Source: Pseudoalteromonas lipolytica
Lineage (GTDB): Bacteria; Pseudomonadota; Gammaproteobacteria; Enterobacterales; Alteromonadaceae
Assembly (NCBI RefSeq): GCF_001306915.1
Contig: NZ_LJTC01000004.1
Coordinates: 315,628 to 379,627, forward strand
Direction: 5' to 3'
Length of the DNA stretch: 64,000 nucleotides
Positions 15,182 to 24,712 of the stretch are shown here, piece after piece. Positions within the stretch are counted from its first letter, which is position 1. Each line of letters opens with the position of its first letter. The position numbers and the translations under genes were made by a program. Under the pieces are notes generated by a model, which worked only from the letters and a program-made list of their open reading frames with translations, had not been told where the DNA came from and searched no databases.

Positions 15182-17854
15182 ATGTTTTTTAAAAGACTAT
15201 TCCTTACTTTTTTATTTCTTACCACTTCATCGGTATTGGCATTTACTCCTACTGCAGCTCAAATAGAGCAATTCAAAAAATTACCAAAAGCGCAACAGGA
15301 AGCGTTAGCAAGACAATATGGAGTCGATTTATCTAGTATTGGAAATCAAGGGGCTTTAGGTAATGACATTGCTGAAGAGCCTGTTGCTACAGTCAAACCT
15401 CGAAAAAGTATTGAAGCGGAACCTCTTACAGATGAGCAAAAATTCAATCCTGAATTGAATAAAGTTATGCCTTTTGGTTATGACTTATTTGCAGGCGAAC
15501 CAACTTCATTTATGCCAAGTGAGAATGCCGCTGTACCAGATACTTATCTTGTAGGCCGGGGAGACACTCTTGATGTTAACTTCTATGGAAAAGAAACTCA
15601 AAACTATAACGTAGTTGTTGATAGAGAAGGGCGTATAAGTATCCCTAATTTATCACCTGTACAGGTTGCTGGGCTTACTTTTGCTGAAGTAAAAGAGCTT
15701 ATCAAAGCTAAAGTTGAACAAGAAATTATTGGTGTTAAAGCATTTGTTGCAATAGGTCAACTACGTAGTATTCGAGTAATGGTATTAGGTGAAGCTTATA
15801 TGCCTGGTAGTTACAGTGTTTCATCACTTACAACTGTATCGCATGCACTATTTGTTAGTGGTGGAGTGTCTGATATTGCTTCATTACGTAATATTCAAGT
15901 TAAGCGTGCTGGCAAAGTTGTTGCTAATTTTGATTTATATGATTTATTGATCAATGGTGATAGTAGTAACGATATCATTCTTAAGCCAGGCGATGTTGTT
16001 TTTATTCCACCAGTTGGTGCGCAAGTAGCTGTTGAAGGGTTAGTTAAACGACCTGCTATTTTTGAGCTGAAAAAAGGCGAAACAGCAGCACAGTTATTAA
16101 AAATGGCGGGTGGTTTAAAACCGCAAGCTTATGCGAAAAAAGCAACTGTTGAACGCTTCAATAACAATAATATGAAGGAAGTGTTGTCGGTTGATTTTAG
16201 TGGAAATGAAATAGACTATACCCCTCGTGACGGTGATCGAGTTCGATTTAATCCCATAAGCTTACAATATCAAAATAGCATCAGCTTGATTGGTGCTGTT
16301 GCACGCCCTGGGCATTATCAATGGCATCAGGGTAAACGAATTGCTGATGTATTAACTTCGGTACGTGGTGATTTACTTCCTCAAGCTGATCTAGCTTATG
16401 GTTTATTGATACGAGAAGTTAATATTTCGGGTGATATTGAGGTGCATCAGTTTGATATTGCACAAGCAATAGTTAAAGTGCCAGAGCATAACTTAGCCTT
16501 AAAAGCTAATGATAAACTCATGGTATTTAGCCGCTACGAAAGTAGATTTGATGAAGACATTGCATTAAAGAACATGGCGCTGAGCGAAGAGCAACAAATT
16601 CAGCAAACAAAAGTAAAGCAGTGGCACTCATTTCAGCAATCAAAATTTGAAAAGTTTGTTGGTTTAAAATCGACAGAAGTTAAACAAGTTGATGAAACAG
16701 AAGAAAAATCAGTTGCTGAAATCTCTAAAAAGAAAGCAATAGAGAAAAAAGAAGGCCTTCAACCTGAAGATTATGCATTATTTAGTCGAAATAACTTATT
16801 AAAACCAGTTATAGCAAAGCTAAAACAACAAGCATCTGTAAAATCAGCTATTCAGCTTGTTGAAATAAATGGTCACGTAACATATCCAGGAGTTTACCCG
16901 TTAACAGTTGGAAGTGAAGTAAATGAATTAATAGCTGCTTCAGGTGGGTTACTTGAATCAGCATATTTAGAGCAAGCAGAGATAACTCGAGTGGTATCAA
17001 CTGCTAATTCTGAAATTGAACATATTAAATTTAACTTAAATGATGCAATGCAAGGGAAAGTCGCTGCCAATAAAGTACTGAAAAGTAAAGATAGCATTAA
17101 TATTTTCGCAATACCTAACTGGCAAGAAAATGTGAAAGTAGAACTCAAAGGAGAAGTAAAGTTTCCTGGCGTTTATACAATTAGAAGAGGTGAAACGTTA
17201 ACAAATCTAATTGAGCGTGCCGGGGGGTTCTCTGAATTTGCTGAATTAAATGCCGCTGTTTTTACACGAGAAGCTATACGTAAACAAGAGCAGCAACAAC
17301 TGACAAAGCTTTCTGAAGAGCTTCGTCGAGAAATTGCATCTAAAAGTTTCGAAAACTCAGCTAATAATAAAACTCCAGCATACAGTGAGATGACAAAGTT
17401 ACTAGATGACATTGCGAATGTAGAAGCCGTTGGTCGATTAGTTATTGATCTGCCGTTAATAGTTAAGAATAAGCAAAGACTAATTTTACAGGATGGCGAT
17501 AAGCTATATGTGCCTAGTAAACGAGACTCTATAAGTGTCATTGGTGAAGTGAATTATGCAACATCACACTTATACAAAGATGGTATTTCTGTAGACGATT
17601 ATATTGACCTTAGCGGCGGCTTAAAACAAAGAGCCGCGGAAGAGCGCGTATATATAATAAAAGCAAACGGCTCGGTCAAAATACCGGGTAATGGTAGCTG
17701 GTTTGCTGTGAATAATTCAGATCTACTGAGTGCTGGTGACACTATTGTTGTACCTCTCGATTCTGGCTATATGAACGATTTAACTCTTTGGAGCACAGCT
17801 ACTCAGATTGTTTATCAAATGGGTGTTGCTGTTGCTGCAATTAGTAGTATTTAG
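15182..17854 (+). CDS. multi-SLBB polysaccharide export protein (OtnA/WbfF type)
   Basis: This is a large polysaccharide-export-family protein. The start at 15182 gives a signal peptide (MFFKRLFLTFLFLTTSSVLA); an upstream in-frame TTG at 15149 is less likely. A Poly_export domain lies near residues 120-205 (YLVGRGDTLDVNFYG). About six SLBB segments follow, each with a pattern like VLGEAYMPGSY, VEGLVKRPAIF, LIGAVARPGHY, INGHVTYPGVY, LKGEVKFPGVY or VIGEVNYATSH. A charged linker lies around 470-540. At 890 residues it is more than twice the length of Wza and resembles OtnA/WbfF of Vibrio cholerae O139. It begins the first polysaccharide locus, 27 bp before wzz, and is likely the periplasmic/outer-membrane export component. 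Confidence 0.85.
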   Translation: MFFKRLFLTFLFLTTSSVLAFTPTAAQIEQFKKLPKAQQEALARQYGVDLSSIGNQGALGNDIAEEPVATVKPRKSIEAEPLTDEQKFNPELNKVMPFGYDLFAGEPTSFMPSENAAVPDTYLVGRGDTLDVNFYGKETQNYNVVVDREGRISIPNLSPVQVAGLTFAEVKELIKAKVEQEIIGVKAFVAIGQLRSIRVMVLGEAYMPGSYSVSSLTTVSHALFVSGGVSDIASLRNIQVKRAGKVVANFDLYDLLINGDSSNDIILKPGDVVFIPPVGAQVAVEGLVKRPAIFELKKGETAAQLLKMAGGLKPQAYAKKATVERFNNNNMKEVLSVDFSGNEIDYTPRDGDRVRFNPISLQYQNSISLIGAVARPGHYQWHQGKRIADVLTSVRGDLLPQADLAYGLLIREVNISGDIEVHQFDIAQAIVKVPEHNLALKANDKLMVFSRYESRFDEDIALKNMALSEEQQIQQTKVKQWHSFQQSKFEKFVGLKSTEVKQVDETEEKSVAEISKKKAIEKKEGLQPEDYALFSRNNLLKPVIAKLKQQASVKSAIQLVEINGHVTYPGVYPLTVGSEVNELIAASGGLLESAYLEQAEITRVVSTANSEIEHIKFNLNDAMQGKVAANKVLKSKDSINIFAIPNWQENVKVELKGEVKFPGVYTIRRGETLTNLIERAGGFSEFAELNAAVFTREAIRKQEQQQLTKLSEELRREIASKSFENSANNKTPAYSEMTKLLDDIANVEAVGRLVIDLPLIVKNKQRLILQDGDKLYVPSKRDSISVIGEVNYATSHLYKDGISVDDYIDLSGGLKQRAAEERVYIIKANGSVKIPGNGSWFAVNNSDLLSAGDTIVVPLDSGYMNDLTLWSTATQIVYQMGVAVAAISSI

Positions 17855-17880
17855 GAATCTTTAAAACTGAAGCTGAAATT

Positions 17881-18819
17881 ATGGAACATATAGAAACAGG
17901 ATTAGGTACTAAACAAGCTCCTAGTGATGAAGTTGATCTAAAAGCATTGTTTATTTATCTATGGAATAAAAAGTTCATTATTGCATTTATTACTATGCTT
18001 TTTGCTGTCACATCGGTTGTGGTTGCGCTTAATTTACCAAATATTTATCAAGCTGAGGCTTTATTAGCACCTGCTGAAGACGAGCAAAATGGTGGTCTAG
18101 CTTCGCTTGCAGGTCAATTTGGTGGCTTGGCCAATTTGGCTGGTATCAGTGTTGGTGGTTCAGGTAATAAAGAAGTAAAACTGGCATTAGAAGTTTTAAA
18201 GTCAAGGCAGTTTAGTAGCCAGTTCATCCAAAAGCATGATGTTCTTAAGGAGTTAATGGCTACAGAGAGTTGGGATCTAACTACAAATACTCTTTTATTT
18301 GATCCAACTATCTACAACCAAACAACAGGAGAGTGGGTTAGGGAAGTTACTTTACCGTTTAAGCCTAAGCCTTCAATGCAAGAGGCTCATGAGAAATACT
18401 TAGAAAAAGTGGTAATTGAAGAGGATCAAGAAACAGGGATGATAAAGCTTGCAGTTCTTCACCACTCGCCTTATGTGGCAAAGCAGTGGGTTGATTGGCT
18501 AATTGATGATATTAACTTAGTTATGAAAGCCAGAGATGTCGCTGAGGCAAACAAAAGTGCTGAGTTTTTAACTCAACAAATTTCTAAAACTGATGTATTT
18601 GATATTAAGTCAGTGCTTTATAAGTTATTAGAAGAGCAAGCAAAAACAATTATGTTTGCCAACGTCAGAGAAGAATACATTTTCAAAACTGTTGATCCTG
18701 CAGTTGTTCCAGAGAAAAAGGCAAAACCAAGACGCGGATTAATTTGTATCGTAGGTACCGCCTTAGGAATGTTTGTTTCGATTTTCTTTGTTTCACTTGG
18801 TTACTTATTTAGAAATTAA
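17881..18819 (+). CDS. Wzz/OtnB-type polysaccharide chain-length regulator
   Basis: This inner-membrane co-polymerase sets polysaccharide chain length in Wzy-dependent pathways. Residues 20-55 carry the first membrane helix after the EVDLKALFIYLWNKKFII start typical of Wzz. A periplasmic region with a Gly/Leu-rich segment follows, and a second helix (GLICIVGTALGMFVSIFFV) closes the protein with PxxP-like AKPRRG before it. There is no cytoplasmic kinase domain. The length of 312 is typical. It pairs with the preceding multi-SLBB protein, as OtnB does with OtnA. Confidence 0.9.
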   Translation: MEHIETGLGTKQAPSDEVDLKALFIYLWNKKFIIAFITMLFAVTSVVVALNLPNIYQAEALLAPAEDEQNGGLASLAGQFGGLANLAGISVGGSGNKEVKLALEVLKSRQFSSQFIQKHDVLKELMATESWDLTTNTLLFDPTIYNQTTGEWVREVTLPFKPKPSMQEAHEKYLEKVVIEEDQETGMIKLAVLHHSPYVAKQWVDWLIDDINLVMKARDVAEANKSAEFLTQQISKTDVFDIKSVLYKLLEEQAKTIMFANVREEYIFKTVDPAVVPEKKAKPRRGLICIVGTALGMFVSIFFVSLGYLFRN

Positions 18820-18882
18820 TTCGATCATATTTCTTATTTTTATTATTAGTGAATTAAAGCGTATTTAGGATGAAAAAGAAAA

Positions 18883-19875
18883 ATGTTTCAGTATAAATTC
18901 AATGAAGCTGAAGATGGCTCATTGCTTTTTGAGCAGTTAAAGAAAGGACGCTCTGTAAAAGCACCAAAGTATGCATATTGTTCAGATACTGTTTATGTAT
19001 ATTGTCCTGAGAGTAAGCTTAACTTATTAAAAAATTCGCTGAAAGAGTATAATGTTAACTTTATTTTTAATGACTACTCTTTAGTTAATTTAGATAAAAA
19101 AATTATTACTCACTTTGATAACTCAATGTTATCTGAGGAAAAAAGAAGTTTTTTAGTTACTGCTACTGAGTTAGGGGCTTGGGTAGAGCCTCTTGTAAGT
19201 TATTTAGATAAAAGAATGGGTTACACTGAAGTTACTTTGTTACAGAGTAGCTACTTTTTACACCAAAAAGCATTCTCTATATTAAATAATAAAAGAACTC
19301 AGGTATCTAAACGTATAATAGATCTGCTTTTAGCTACATTTTTAATTTTATTGTTTTCACCAATAGCATTAGTAGTTTACATATTAATAAGGCTTGATAG
19401 TCCTGGTCCTGCTATTTATAAACAAAAGCGAGTTGGTCAATATAATGAAGAGTTTAAAATCATAAAATTTAGATCTATGCGTATTGATGCTGAGCACGAT
19501 GGGGCTAAATGGGCAAAAGAGAATGATGATAGAGTGACCAAAATTGGACATTTTATTCGTAAGACACGGATAGATGAAATACCGCAACTGATAAATGTTA
19601 TCAGAGGCGAAATGTCTATGGTTGGCCCGAGACCCGAGCGAGAGGTGTTTATAGAGCAGCTTGAAGAATCAATACCTTATTATCGCTTTAGACATGCAGT
19701 CAAGCCAGGAGTGACAGGGCTTGCGCAAATTCGTTACCCGTATGGTGCTTCTTTAGATGATGCCATTTGGAAGCATAAGTACGACATTCATTATATTAAG
19801 CACCATAGCACCTTGCATGACTTAAAAATTATATTTAAGACCATAAAAGTCGTTATTTTGGGTATGGGCCGCTAA
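18883..19875 (+). CDS. initiating phosphoglycosyl transferase of locus 1
   Basis: The C-terminal 200 residues are a bacterial sugar-transferase domain that puts the first sugar phosphate on undecaprenyl phosphate. It has the monotopic helix (IDLLLATFLILLFSPIALVV), the basic motif KIIKFRSMR, DEIPQLINVIRGEMSMVGPRPE and PGVTGLAQIRYPYG. The ending resembles the EpsB/PEP-CTERM-associated subgroup. The N-terminal 140 residues are soluble, without the four membrane helices of WcaJ, and may be a Rossmann-like domain. The stop codon overlaps the start of the next gene by one base. Confidence 0.88.
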   Translation: MFQYKFNEAEDGSLLFEQLKKGRSVKAPKYAYCSDTVYVYCPESKLNLLKNSLKEYNVNFIFNDYSLVNLDKKIITHFDNSMLSEEKRSFLVTATELGAWVEPLVSYLDKRMGYTEVTLLQSSYFLHQKAFSILNNKRTQVSKRIIDLLLATFLILLFSPIALVVYILIRLDSPGPAIYKQKRVGQYNEEFKIIKFRSMRIDAEHDGAKWAKENDDRVTKIGHFIRKTRIDEIPQLINVIRGEMSMVGPRPEREVFIEQLEESIPYYRFRHAVKPGVTGLAQIRYPYGASLDDAIWKHKYDIHYIKHHSTLHDLKIIFKTIKVVILGMGR

Positions 19876-20618
19876 TGCAACCTTTAGTCTCTATCATTAT
19901 GCCTGCTTACAATGGGCAAAAGTACATTGCACAAAGTATTGAATCTGTTTTGGCACAGACCTATACAAATTTTGAGTTGTTAATAACTGACGATAGATCC
20001 ACTGATCAAACTATTGAAATTATTAATCGGTATATGGATCAAGATGCCAGAATTGACTTAGCTATTTTGCCTAAGAACTCAGGTGCGGGAGTAGCTAGAA
20101 ATAATAGCATAGAGCGTGCTAAAGGGCGTTATATTGCATTTTTAGATTCGGATGACCTATGGGCAGTAGATAAGCTTGAAAAGCAAATATCATTTATGAT
20201 TGCTAGCAATGTGGCGTTATCTTTCACGGGTTATCAAAAATTCGATGATGACAAATTGTTAGGTGTCGTAACCCCGCCAACTTACACAACTTACAAAAAA
20301 TTATTAAATGGTAACGTAATTGGTTGCTTAACAGCAGTCTATGATAGCCACCTTATTGGTAAGCAGTACATGCCAAGTATTCGTAAACGACAAGATATGG
20401 GCATGTGGTTAAATATTCTTAAGAAGGTACCGAAGGCATATTCTTTACCGCAAAACCTTGCAAAGTACCGTGTTAGTGTAGGCATGAGTAGCAATAAGTT
20501 AGAGATACTAAAATGGCAATGGCGACTTTATAGGGAAGTAGAGAAATTACCTATATTTGCTTCTATCAAACACTTTTTACTCTATGCACTTAACGGCTAT
20601 GTAAAATACAAAACTTAA
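19875..20618 (+). CDS. family 2 glycosyltransferase
   Basis: This is a GT-A fold, family 2 enzyme. The N-terminal VSIIMPAYNGQKYIAQSIES and the metal-binding-type AFLDSDDLW near residue 93 are diagnostic. SVLAQTYTNFELLITDD lies between them. The length of 247 is typical of short GT2 proteins. It overlaps the preceding transferase by one base, so it may add the second sugar. The acceptor and donor cannot be told from the sequence. Confidence 0.9.
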   Translation: MQPLVSIIMPAYNGQKYIAQSIESVLAQTYTNFELLITDDRSTDQTIEIINRYMDQDARIDLAILPKNSGAGVARNNSIERAKGRYIAFLDSDDLWAVDKLEKQISFMIASNVALSFTGYQKFDDDKLLGVVTPPTYTTYKKLLNGNVIGCLTAVYDSHLIGKQYMPSIRKRQDMGMWLNILKKVPKAYSLPQNLAKYRVSVGMSSNKLEILKWQWRLYREVEKLPIFASIKHFLLYALNGYVKYKT

Positions 20619-20638
20619 GTTTATTCTTAAGTTTTAAC
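20611..20638 (+). terminator. weak stem-loop after the first GT2 gene
   Basis: AAACTTAAG (20611-20619) pairs with CTTAAGTTT (20626-20634) around TTTATT, and one more T follows. It overlaps the stop codon of the GT2 gene. The stem is A+T-rich, so it is at most a partial terminator inside the operon. Confidence 0.4.
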
Positions 20639-20688
20639 AGCTAATACATGTAGTTTTTCCTCTTTCATATATGGAACATATTTTTTAA

Positions 20689-21552
20689 ATGCCTTTAATA
20701 TCAGTCATCATTCCTTTCTATTCAAAGATTCAGGGGTTATTAAAAAACTCTGTATCAAGTGCGCTTAGCCAATCAGTGCATGATATCGAAGTTATAGTTG
20801 TTGATGATTGCTCACCTGTGAGCGCTGTTGATGAACTTGCTGATATTAAAGATGAGCGTTTGAAAGTTGTGAAGCACTCAAAAAATCAACATGGTGGTAT
20901 TGCTCGTAATACCGGTGTTAAAGAGGCTGAAGGTAAATTTATTGCGTTCTTAGATTATGACGACGTTTGGTACGCAAACAAGCTTCAAAAGCAATATGAA
21001 TTATTTATATCTGAAGACAATGAGCACAACTCTAAAGCGGTAGTTTACTCAAAATGTAAAATTATCGATGGTAAAAGGGAATTTACTCGACCTAGGCGAA
21101 AAATTGAACATGGCGAACGTATTGGTGATTATTTATTTTGTGCCCAAGAAATTATTCAAACAAGCGGCTTATTTCTTACTCGAGAACTTGCATTACTAAC
21201 TCCATTTGACAACCTTAAGCGTCACCAAGACTATCAGTTTTGTCTAGCACTTGAAGCTGCTGGCGCTAAGTTCGTTTTATTAGATGAAATAGTCTACGAT
21301 TTTATACAAATTCCTAAACAAATTGATTACAACTTTGCTCTTTCTTGGTTAGAAAGTTATAAGCAATTATTATCTGCTGATGCAGTAAAGGGTTTTAAAT
21401 ACTTGGTTGTAATAAGGGCAATGATATCGGCAAAAGACTATAGAAAAGCCATGATGTTTTCTTATAGAAATAAGCTGTTATTATTATTTTTTAAGGCTCT
21501 AATAAAGAGAGCTGCTAGGTTAACCCTTAAGCAGTTAAAGGTTGTTAAGTAG
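20689..21552 (+). CDS. family 2 glycosyltransferase
   Basis: This is a second GT-A family 2 enzyme in locus 1. It starts ISVIIPFYSKIQGLLKNSV and carries EVIVVDDCSP and AFLDYDDVW, the usual nucleotide-sugar and metal motifs. The ARNTGVKEAEGKF segment is also typical. It has 287 residues. It lies 70 bp after the previous GT2 gene and one base before the EpsG-like gene. The specificity is unknown. Confidence 0.9.
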   Translation: MPLISVIIPFYSKIQGLLKNSVSSALSQSVHDIEVIVVDDCSPVSAVDELADIKDERLKVVKHSKNQHGGIARNTGVKEAEGKFIAFLDYDDVWYANKLQKQYELFISEDNEHNSKAVVYSKCKIIDGKREFTRPRRKIEHGERIGDYLFCAQEIIQTSGLFLTRELALLTPFDNLKRHQDYQFCLALEAAGAKFVLLDEIVYDFIQIPKQIDYNFALSWLESYKQLLSADAVKGFKYLVVIRAMISAKDYRKAMMFSYRNKLLLLFFKALIKRAARLTLKQLKVVK

Positions 21553-21553
21553 T

Positions 21554-22504
21554 ATGGATTGGCACGTTAAAAAAACAGACTATTACCTGTTTTTTTTAAA
21601 AGTTACATTACTATGTATTTTGTTCATGGTAATGAATTTTGATAAGTCATTAAATGCTGATTACGGTAATTACTTAGCGAACTATGAGCACGATTGGTGG
21701 CAATTCGAACTGGGATTCGAATTTATCTCTTACCCCTTTAAACTAGTTGGAGCTGACTTTTTAACATTTTGGATTTTTTCACTAGTTTTAGAATCAGTAC
21801 TGATAGCCATATTATTTAGAAATAACATGATATTTCTATTTGCGTTTCCAAATTTACTTTTTATTTCACAAGGTTTTTTAGGGACGCAAATACGATTCGG
21901 TATTGCAATAAGTTTGTTTTTAGTAATTTTTTCTTTTTTTTACAAAAAAAAGCAATTTTGGTTTATTTCGGCTTTTAGTATTTTATTCCACAATGCAGCC
22001 GTAGTTGTGTACTTTTTAGCAAACTCTGTACGTTATTTACTTAACTCTGAACGAAACATATTTTTAAAAAAGAATTTATTTTGGCTTTGTGGGTTTGTCA
22101 TATGTACAGTTTTTCTGAGCTTACTTATGGACTATATGTTGACGTCGTTTGGTTACGATTATTATGTAGGAACAAAATATCAGGAAGGTAAATCACTAAG
22201 TTCAATTTTGTATTTGTGTATGTCTTTTTGTCTTCTACTTTTTTTGTTGTGCAGAAAAGTAAATCAAGAATACTCCGAGTATGTTTATTTAGGTTTTGTT
22301 TTAGTTGTTTTTAGTCTTATTTTTTCTAAATCTTCTATTATATCAGGACGCTTTACGCTTGTTTATTCAATCGTTGAGCCATTTGTATTGTATTATTTCT
22401 ATCATCATATAGGTAAGAAAAAATACTTTTTTCCTATATTCGTTTTGTATTGCTCATTCTGCTACTTAAAATTAATAACATTCAACCCTAAGGCATTTTT
22501 GTGA
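21554..22504 (+). CDS. EpsG-family polysaccharide polymerase (Wzy-like)
   Basis: This multi-pass membrane protein has about eight to ten hydrophobic segments. The segment NADYGNYLANYEHDWWQFE followed by GFEFISYPF is characteristic of the EpsG family. FLGTQIRFGIAISLFL and a later FHNAAVVVYFL also fit. It is the likely Wzy-type polymerase joining repeat units of locus 1 in the periplasm. The start at 21554 directly follows the previous stop; a TTG at 21542 would overlap and is less likely. Its stop shares a base with the next start. Confidence 0.82.
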   Translation: MDWHVKKTDYYLFFLKVTLLCILFMVMNFDKSLNADYGNYLANYEHDWWQFELGFEFISYPFKLVGADFLTFWIFSLVLESVLIAILFRNNMIFLFAFPNLLFISQGFLGTQIRFGIAISLFLVIFSFFYKKKQFWFISAFSILFHNAAVVVYFLANSVRYLLNSERNIFLKKNLFWLCGFVICTVFLSLLMDYMLTSFGYDYYVGTKYQEGKSLSSILYLCMSFCLLLFLLCRKVNQEYSEYVYLGFVLVVFSLIFSKSSIISGRFTLVYSIVEPFVLYYFYHHIGKKKYFFPIFVLYCSFCYLKLITFNPKAFL

Positions 22505-23682
22505 TGAAAATTGTTGCATTCGTTGGCGAAACTTTTTATTCGAATAATGGTAGTTATTATACCAAACAGACCTCTGCAGCTTTTATTCAAGATGCTATAG
22601 GCAAAGAGTCTGTTTATGTTTGCTCGCCAAGCCAGCCTGTAGATATGCCACCTAAAGGATTTAGTACAGTTGTTCAAGAAGAACATTTTTACTCGTTTCC
22701 TAGTTATTCATCAACTAAAGATTTTGCACTTAAAAGCATCTTCAATCGTGATTTCATTAATAGTTATAAAGCTAAAGCTGATAAGGTAATTAATGAGCAT
22801 AAAGGTGCCTATTTTTGGATCCGCACTCCATCAATTGGTAGTATCATTTTTGGGATTCAAGCTTTAAAGGCTGGTGAAAAAGTTATTCATCATATGTGTG
22901 CGAATGCTTCTAGTACCTGGCGAGATAACAAATACTCGTTACCAGAAAAACTTTTTGGATTTTTGTTCTCACGCTATTTACGTTTTAAATTAGGGCAAAT
23001 CTGCAAACACAAAAATACGATCAATTTATGCACAGGTGACGTGTTAGAAGATTTTAGTGCACAGTATTCACCTGCTAATACATTTCAGTTTGTTGATCTT
23101 ATGGCTAAAGCTCCTAAGTGTGGTGATGTAGTCGAATCACAAAGTAAACCGCTAAAGGTACTCTTTTTAGGAAGAATAGTTAAAGACAAAGGTGTTTTAG
23201 ATCTCATATCTGTTGCAAATAAATTAAAGGGTTTAGTAGAAATAACCATTATCGGAGATGGCCCTGATCTAATTGAAGCTCAGCAAGAAGTAGAGAAGCT
23301 TTCTCTACAAGAATCCGTTCATTTTACGGGGCAATTATCACACAGTCATTTAGGCCAATATTTTAAAAATACTTCATTAGTGGTTGTTCCTTCAAATAAT
23401 CATTATGAGGGTTTTCCGAGGGTGATTATGGAAGCGTGGGCTCATCAAAAACCGGTTATCGTTTCACATGTGGGTGGGATAAAGGCATTCGTTAAGCATG
23501 GTGAAAATGGCTTAATCTTTAAACCGGGGAGTCAAAGCGAATTACATGATTCTCTTTTGAGCCTAGTTGAAAACGAAAACTTATACTCACATTTAGAGGT
23601 TGGGGCTCAAAATATGGCAAAATATTCGAACCAGCAATATTGGCTAGATAGATTATTAACAATAATTAAAGAAAAAAAATAA
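22504..23682 (+). CDS. family 4 glycosyltransferase
   Basis: This is a GT-B fold enzyme. The C-terminal half has VLFLGRIVKDKGVLDLI, TIIGDGPDL and the donor-binding EGFPRVIMEAWAHQKPVIV with GGI following, all standard GT4 signatures. The N-terminal acceptor domain is divergent. The ATG at 22504 overlaps the preceding TGA by one base; an in-frame GTG at 22501 is possible. It has 392 residues. The sugar it transfers is not readable from sequence. Confidence 0.9.
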   Translation: MKIVAFVGETFYSNNGSYYTKQTSAAFIQDAIGKESVYVCSPSQPVDMPPKGFSTVVQEEHFYSFPSYSSTKDFALKSIFNRDFINSYKAKADKVINEHKGAYFWIRTPSIGSIIFGIQALKAGEKVIHHMCANASSTWRDNKYSLPEKLFGFLFSRYLRFKLGQICKHKNTINLCTGDVLEDFSAQYSPANTFQFVDLMAKAPKCGDVVESQSKPLKVLFLGRIVKDKGVLDLISVANKLKGLVEITIIGDGPDLIEAQQEVEKLSLQESVHFTGQLSHSHLGQYFKNTSLVVVPSNNHYEGFPRVIMEAWAHQKPVIVSHVGGIKAFVKHGENGLIFKPGSQSELHDSLLSLVENENLYSHLEVGAQNMAKYSNQQYWLDRLLTIIKEKK

Positions 23683-23729
23683 ATTAAGCTACCTAGTAAT
23701 GTATTATTGGTTAAATGGATGAAAGCTAA

Positions 23730-24584
23730 GTGAAAAAATTTTTTTTAAACGTTTTATTACCTTTGTTTAAATTAATTCCGCTTGCCGTGAGAATTAAGCT
23801 TTTCTATTTCATAAAGTTTAAAAGATTCCCTAAACTGACTGAACCTACGCTTTATACAGAAAAAATACAACGTAGAAAGTTTAATATGAAAGATGAATTT
23901 AGCTTGTTGTCTGATAAATACCAAGTAAGAGACTTTGTTAAAAAGAGAGTTGGAGCTCAATATTTGGTTAAACTGTATGGTTCATTTAATCAGTTTAGTG
24001 AAATAGATTTTAATTCATTACCCAATAAGTTTGTAATTAAAACTAACTTCGGGAGTGGCTCAAAACATTTAGAGATCGTTACCAACAAAAAAAGCATTAA
24101 TTGGCCTAAAATTGAGCAAAAGTTCAATGAAGCTATGGCATCATCATACATAGGTGCAATTTTGGGTGAAACTCAATATGACGCGATACCTAAAAAAATA
24201 ATAGTTGAAGAGTATATTGAAACAAATGATGACGATTTGCCTGATTTCAAATTCCATTTGTTTAAAAATGGAGAAGGCTTTTTGCAAATTGACTTTGATC
24301 GTTTCTCAAGCCACAAGCGAAACTTATATGACTTATCATTTAATAAATTAGACGATGAGTTACTATTTCCTTCGGGAGATTATGTGCTTCCAGCACATGA
24401 GTGTTTAGTTGAATTAAAGCAGGTTGCTAATCAGCTTGCCAAAGGTTTTGACTATGTAAGAGTGGACTTATACCTTGCTAATAACACAGTTTTATTTGGT
24501 GAAATGACCTTTACTCCTGGTAGTGGTTTTGAGGCGTTTTCATCTGCACAAACTGATTTGAGGTATGGAGATTACTGGTGTTAG
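23730..24584 (+). CDS. TupA-like ATP-grasp protein
   Basis: This protein of 284 residues matches the TupA-like ATP-grasp family found in polysaccharide loci and involved in attaching amino acids or similar groups to uronic-acid polymers. Recognisable points are the N-terminal KLTEPTLYTEKIQ, the DKYQVRDFVKKRVG segment, FVIKTNFGSGS, IIVEEYIE and the metal-binding end VLFGEMTFTPGSGFEAF. The GTG start at 23730 has only a weak ribosome site. It suggests a peptide- or amide-linked decoration on the locus 1 polymer. The exact reaction is inferred from the family. Confidence 0.78.
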   Translation: MKKFFLNVLLPLFKLIPLAVRIKLFYFIKFKRFPKLTEPTLYTEKIQRRKFNMKDEFSLLSDKYQVRDFVKKRVGAQYLVKLYGSFNQFSEIDFNSLPNKFVIKTNFGSGSKHLEIVTNKKSINWPKIEQKFNEAMASSYIGAILGETQYDAIPKKIIVEEYIETNDDDLPDFKFHLFKNGEGFLQIDFDRFSSHKRNLYDLSFNKLDDELLFPSGDYVLPAHECLVELKQVANQLAKGFDYVRVDLYLANNTVLFGEMTFTPGSGFEAFSSAQTDLRYGDYWC

Positions 24585-24712
24585 TTTATAGCAAATTAAC
24601 CTAGGCAAAAAATACACTACTGAAAAATTTATAGACGAAACCTATTCGGTAGTAATTAATTACAATTACTTACTTCTCTAATTGATTATTTTTAACTGTA
24701 TCCTGGAACATA

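Noticed and set aside
18870..18896. Short leader peptide ATG overlapping the initiating transferase start
   Set aside because: It has only eight codons with no regulatory features.
24616..24653. Inverted repeat before the pyruvyl transferase gene
   Set aside because: A 9-bp stem with a 20-base loop in A+T-rich sequence; it could easily be chance and no T-run follows.
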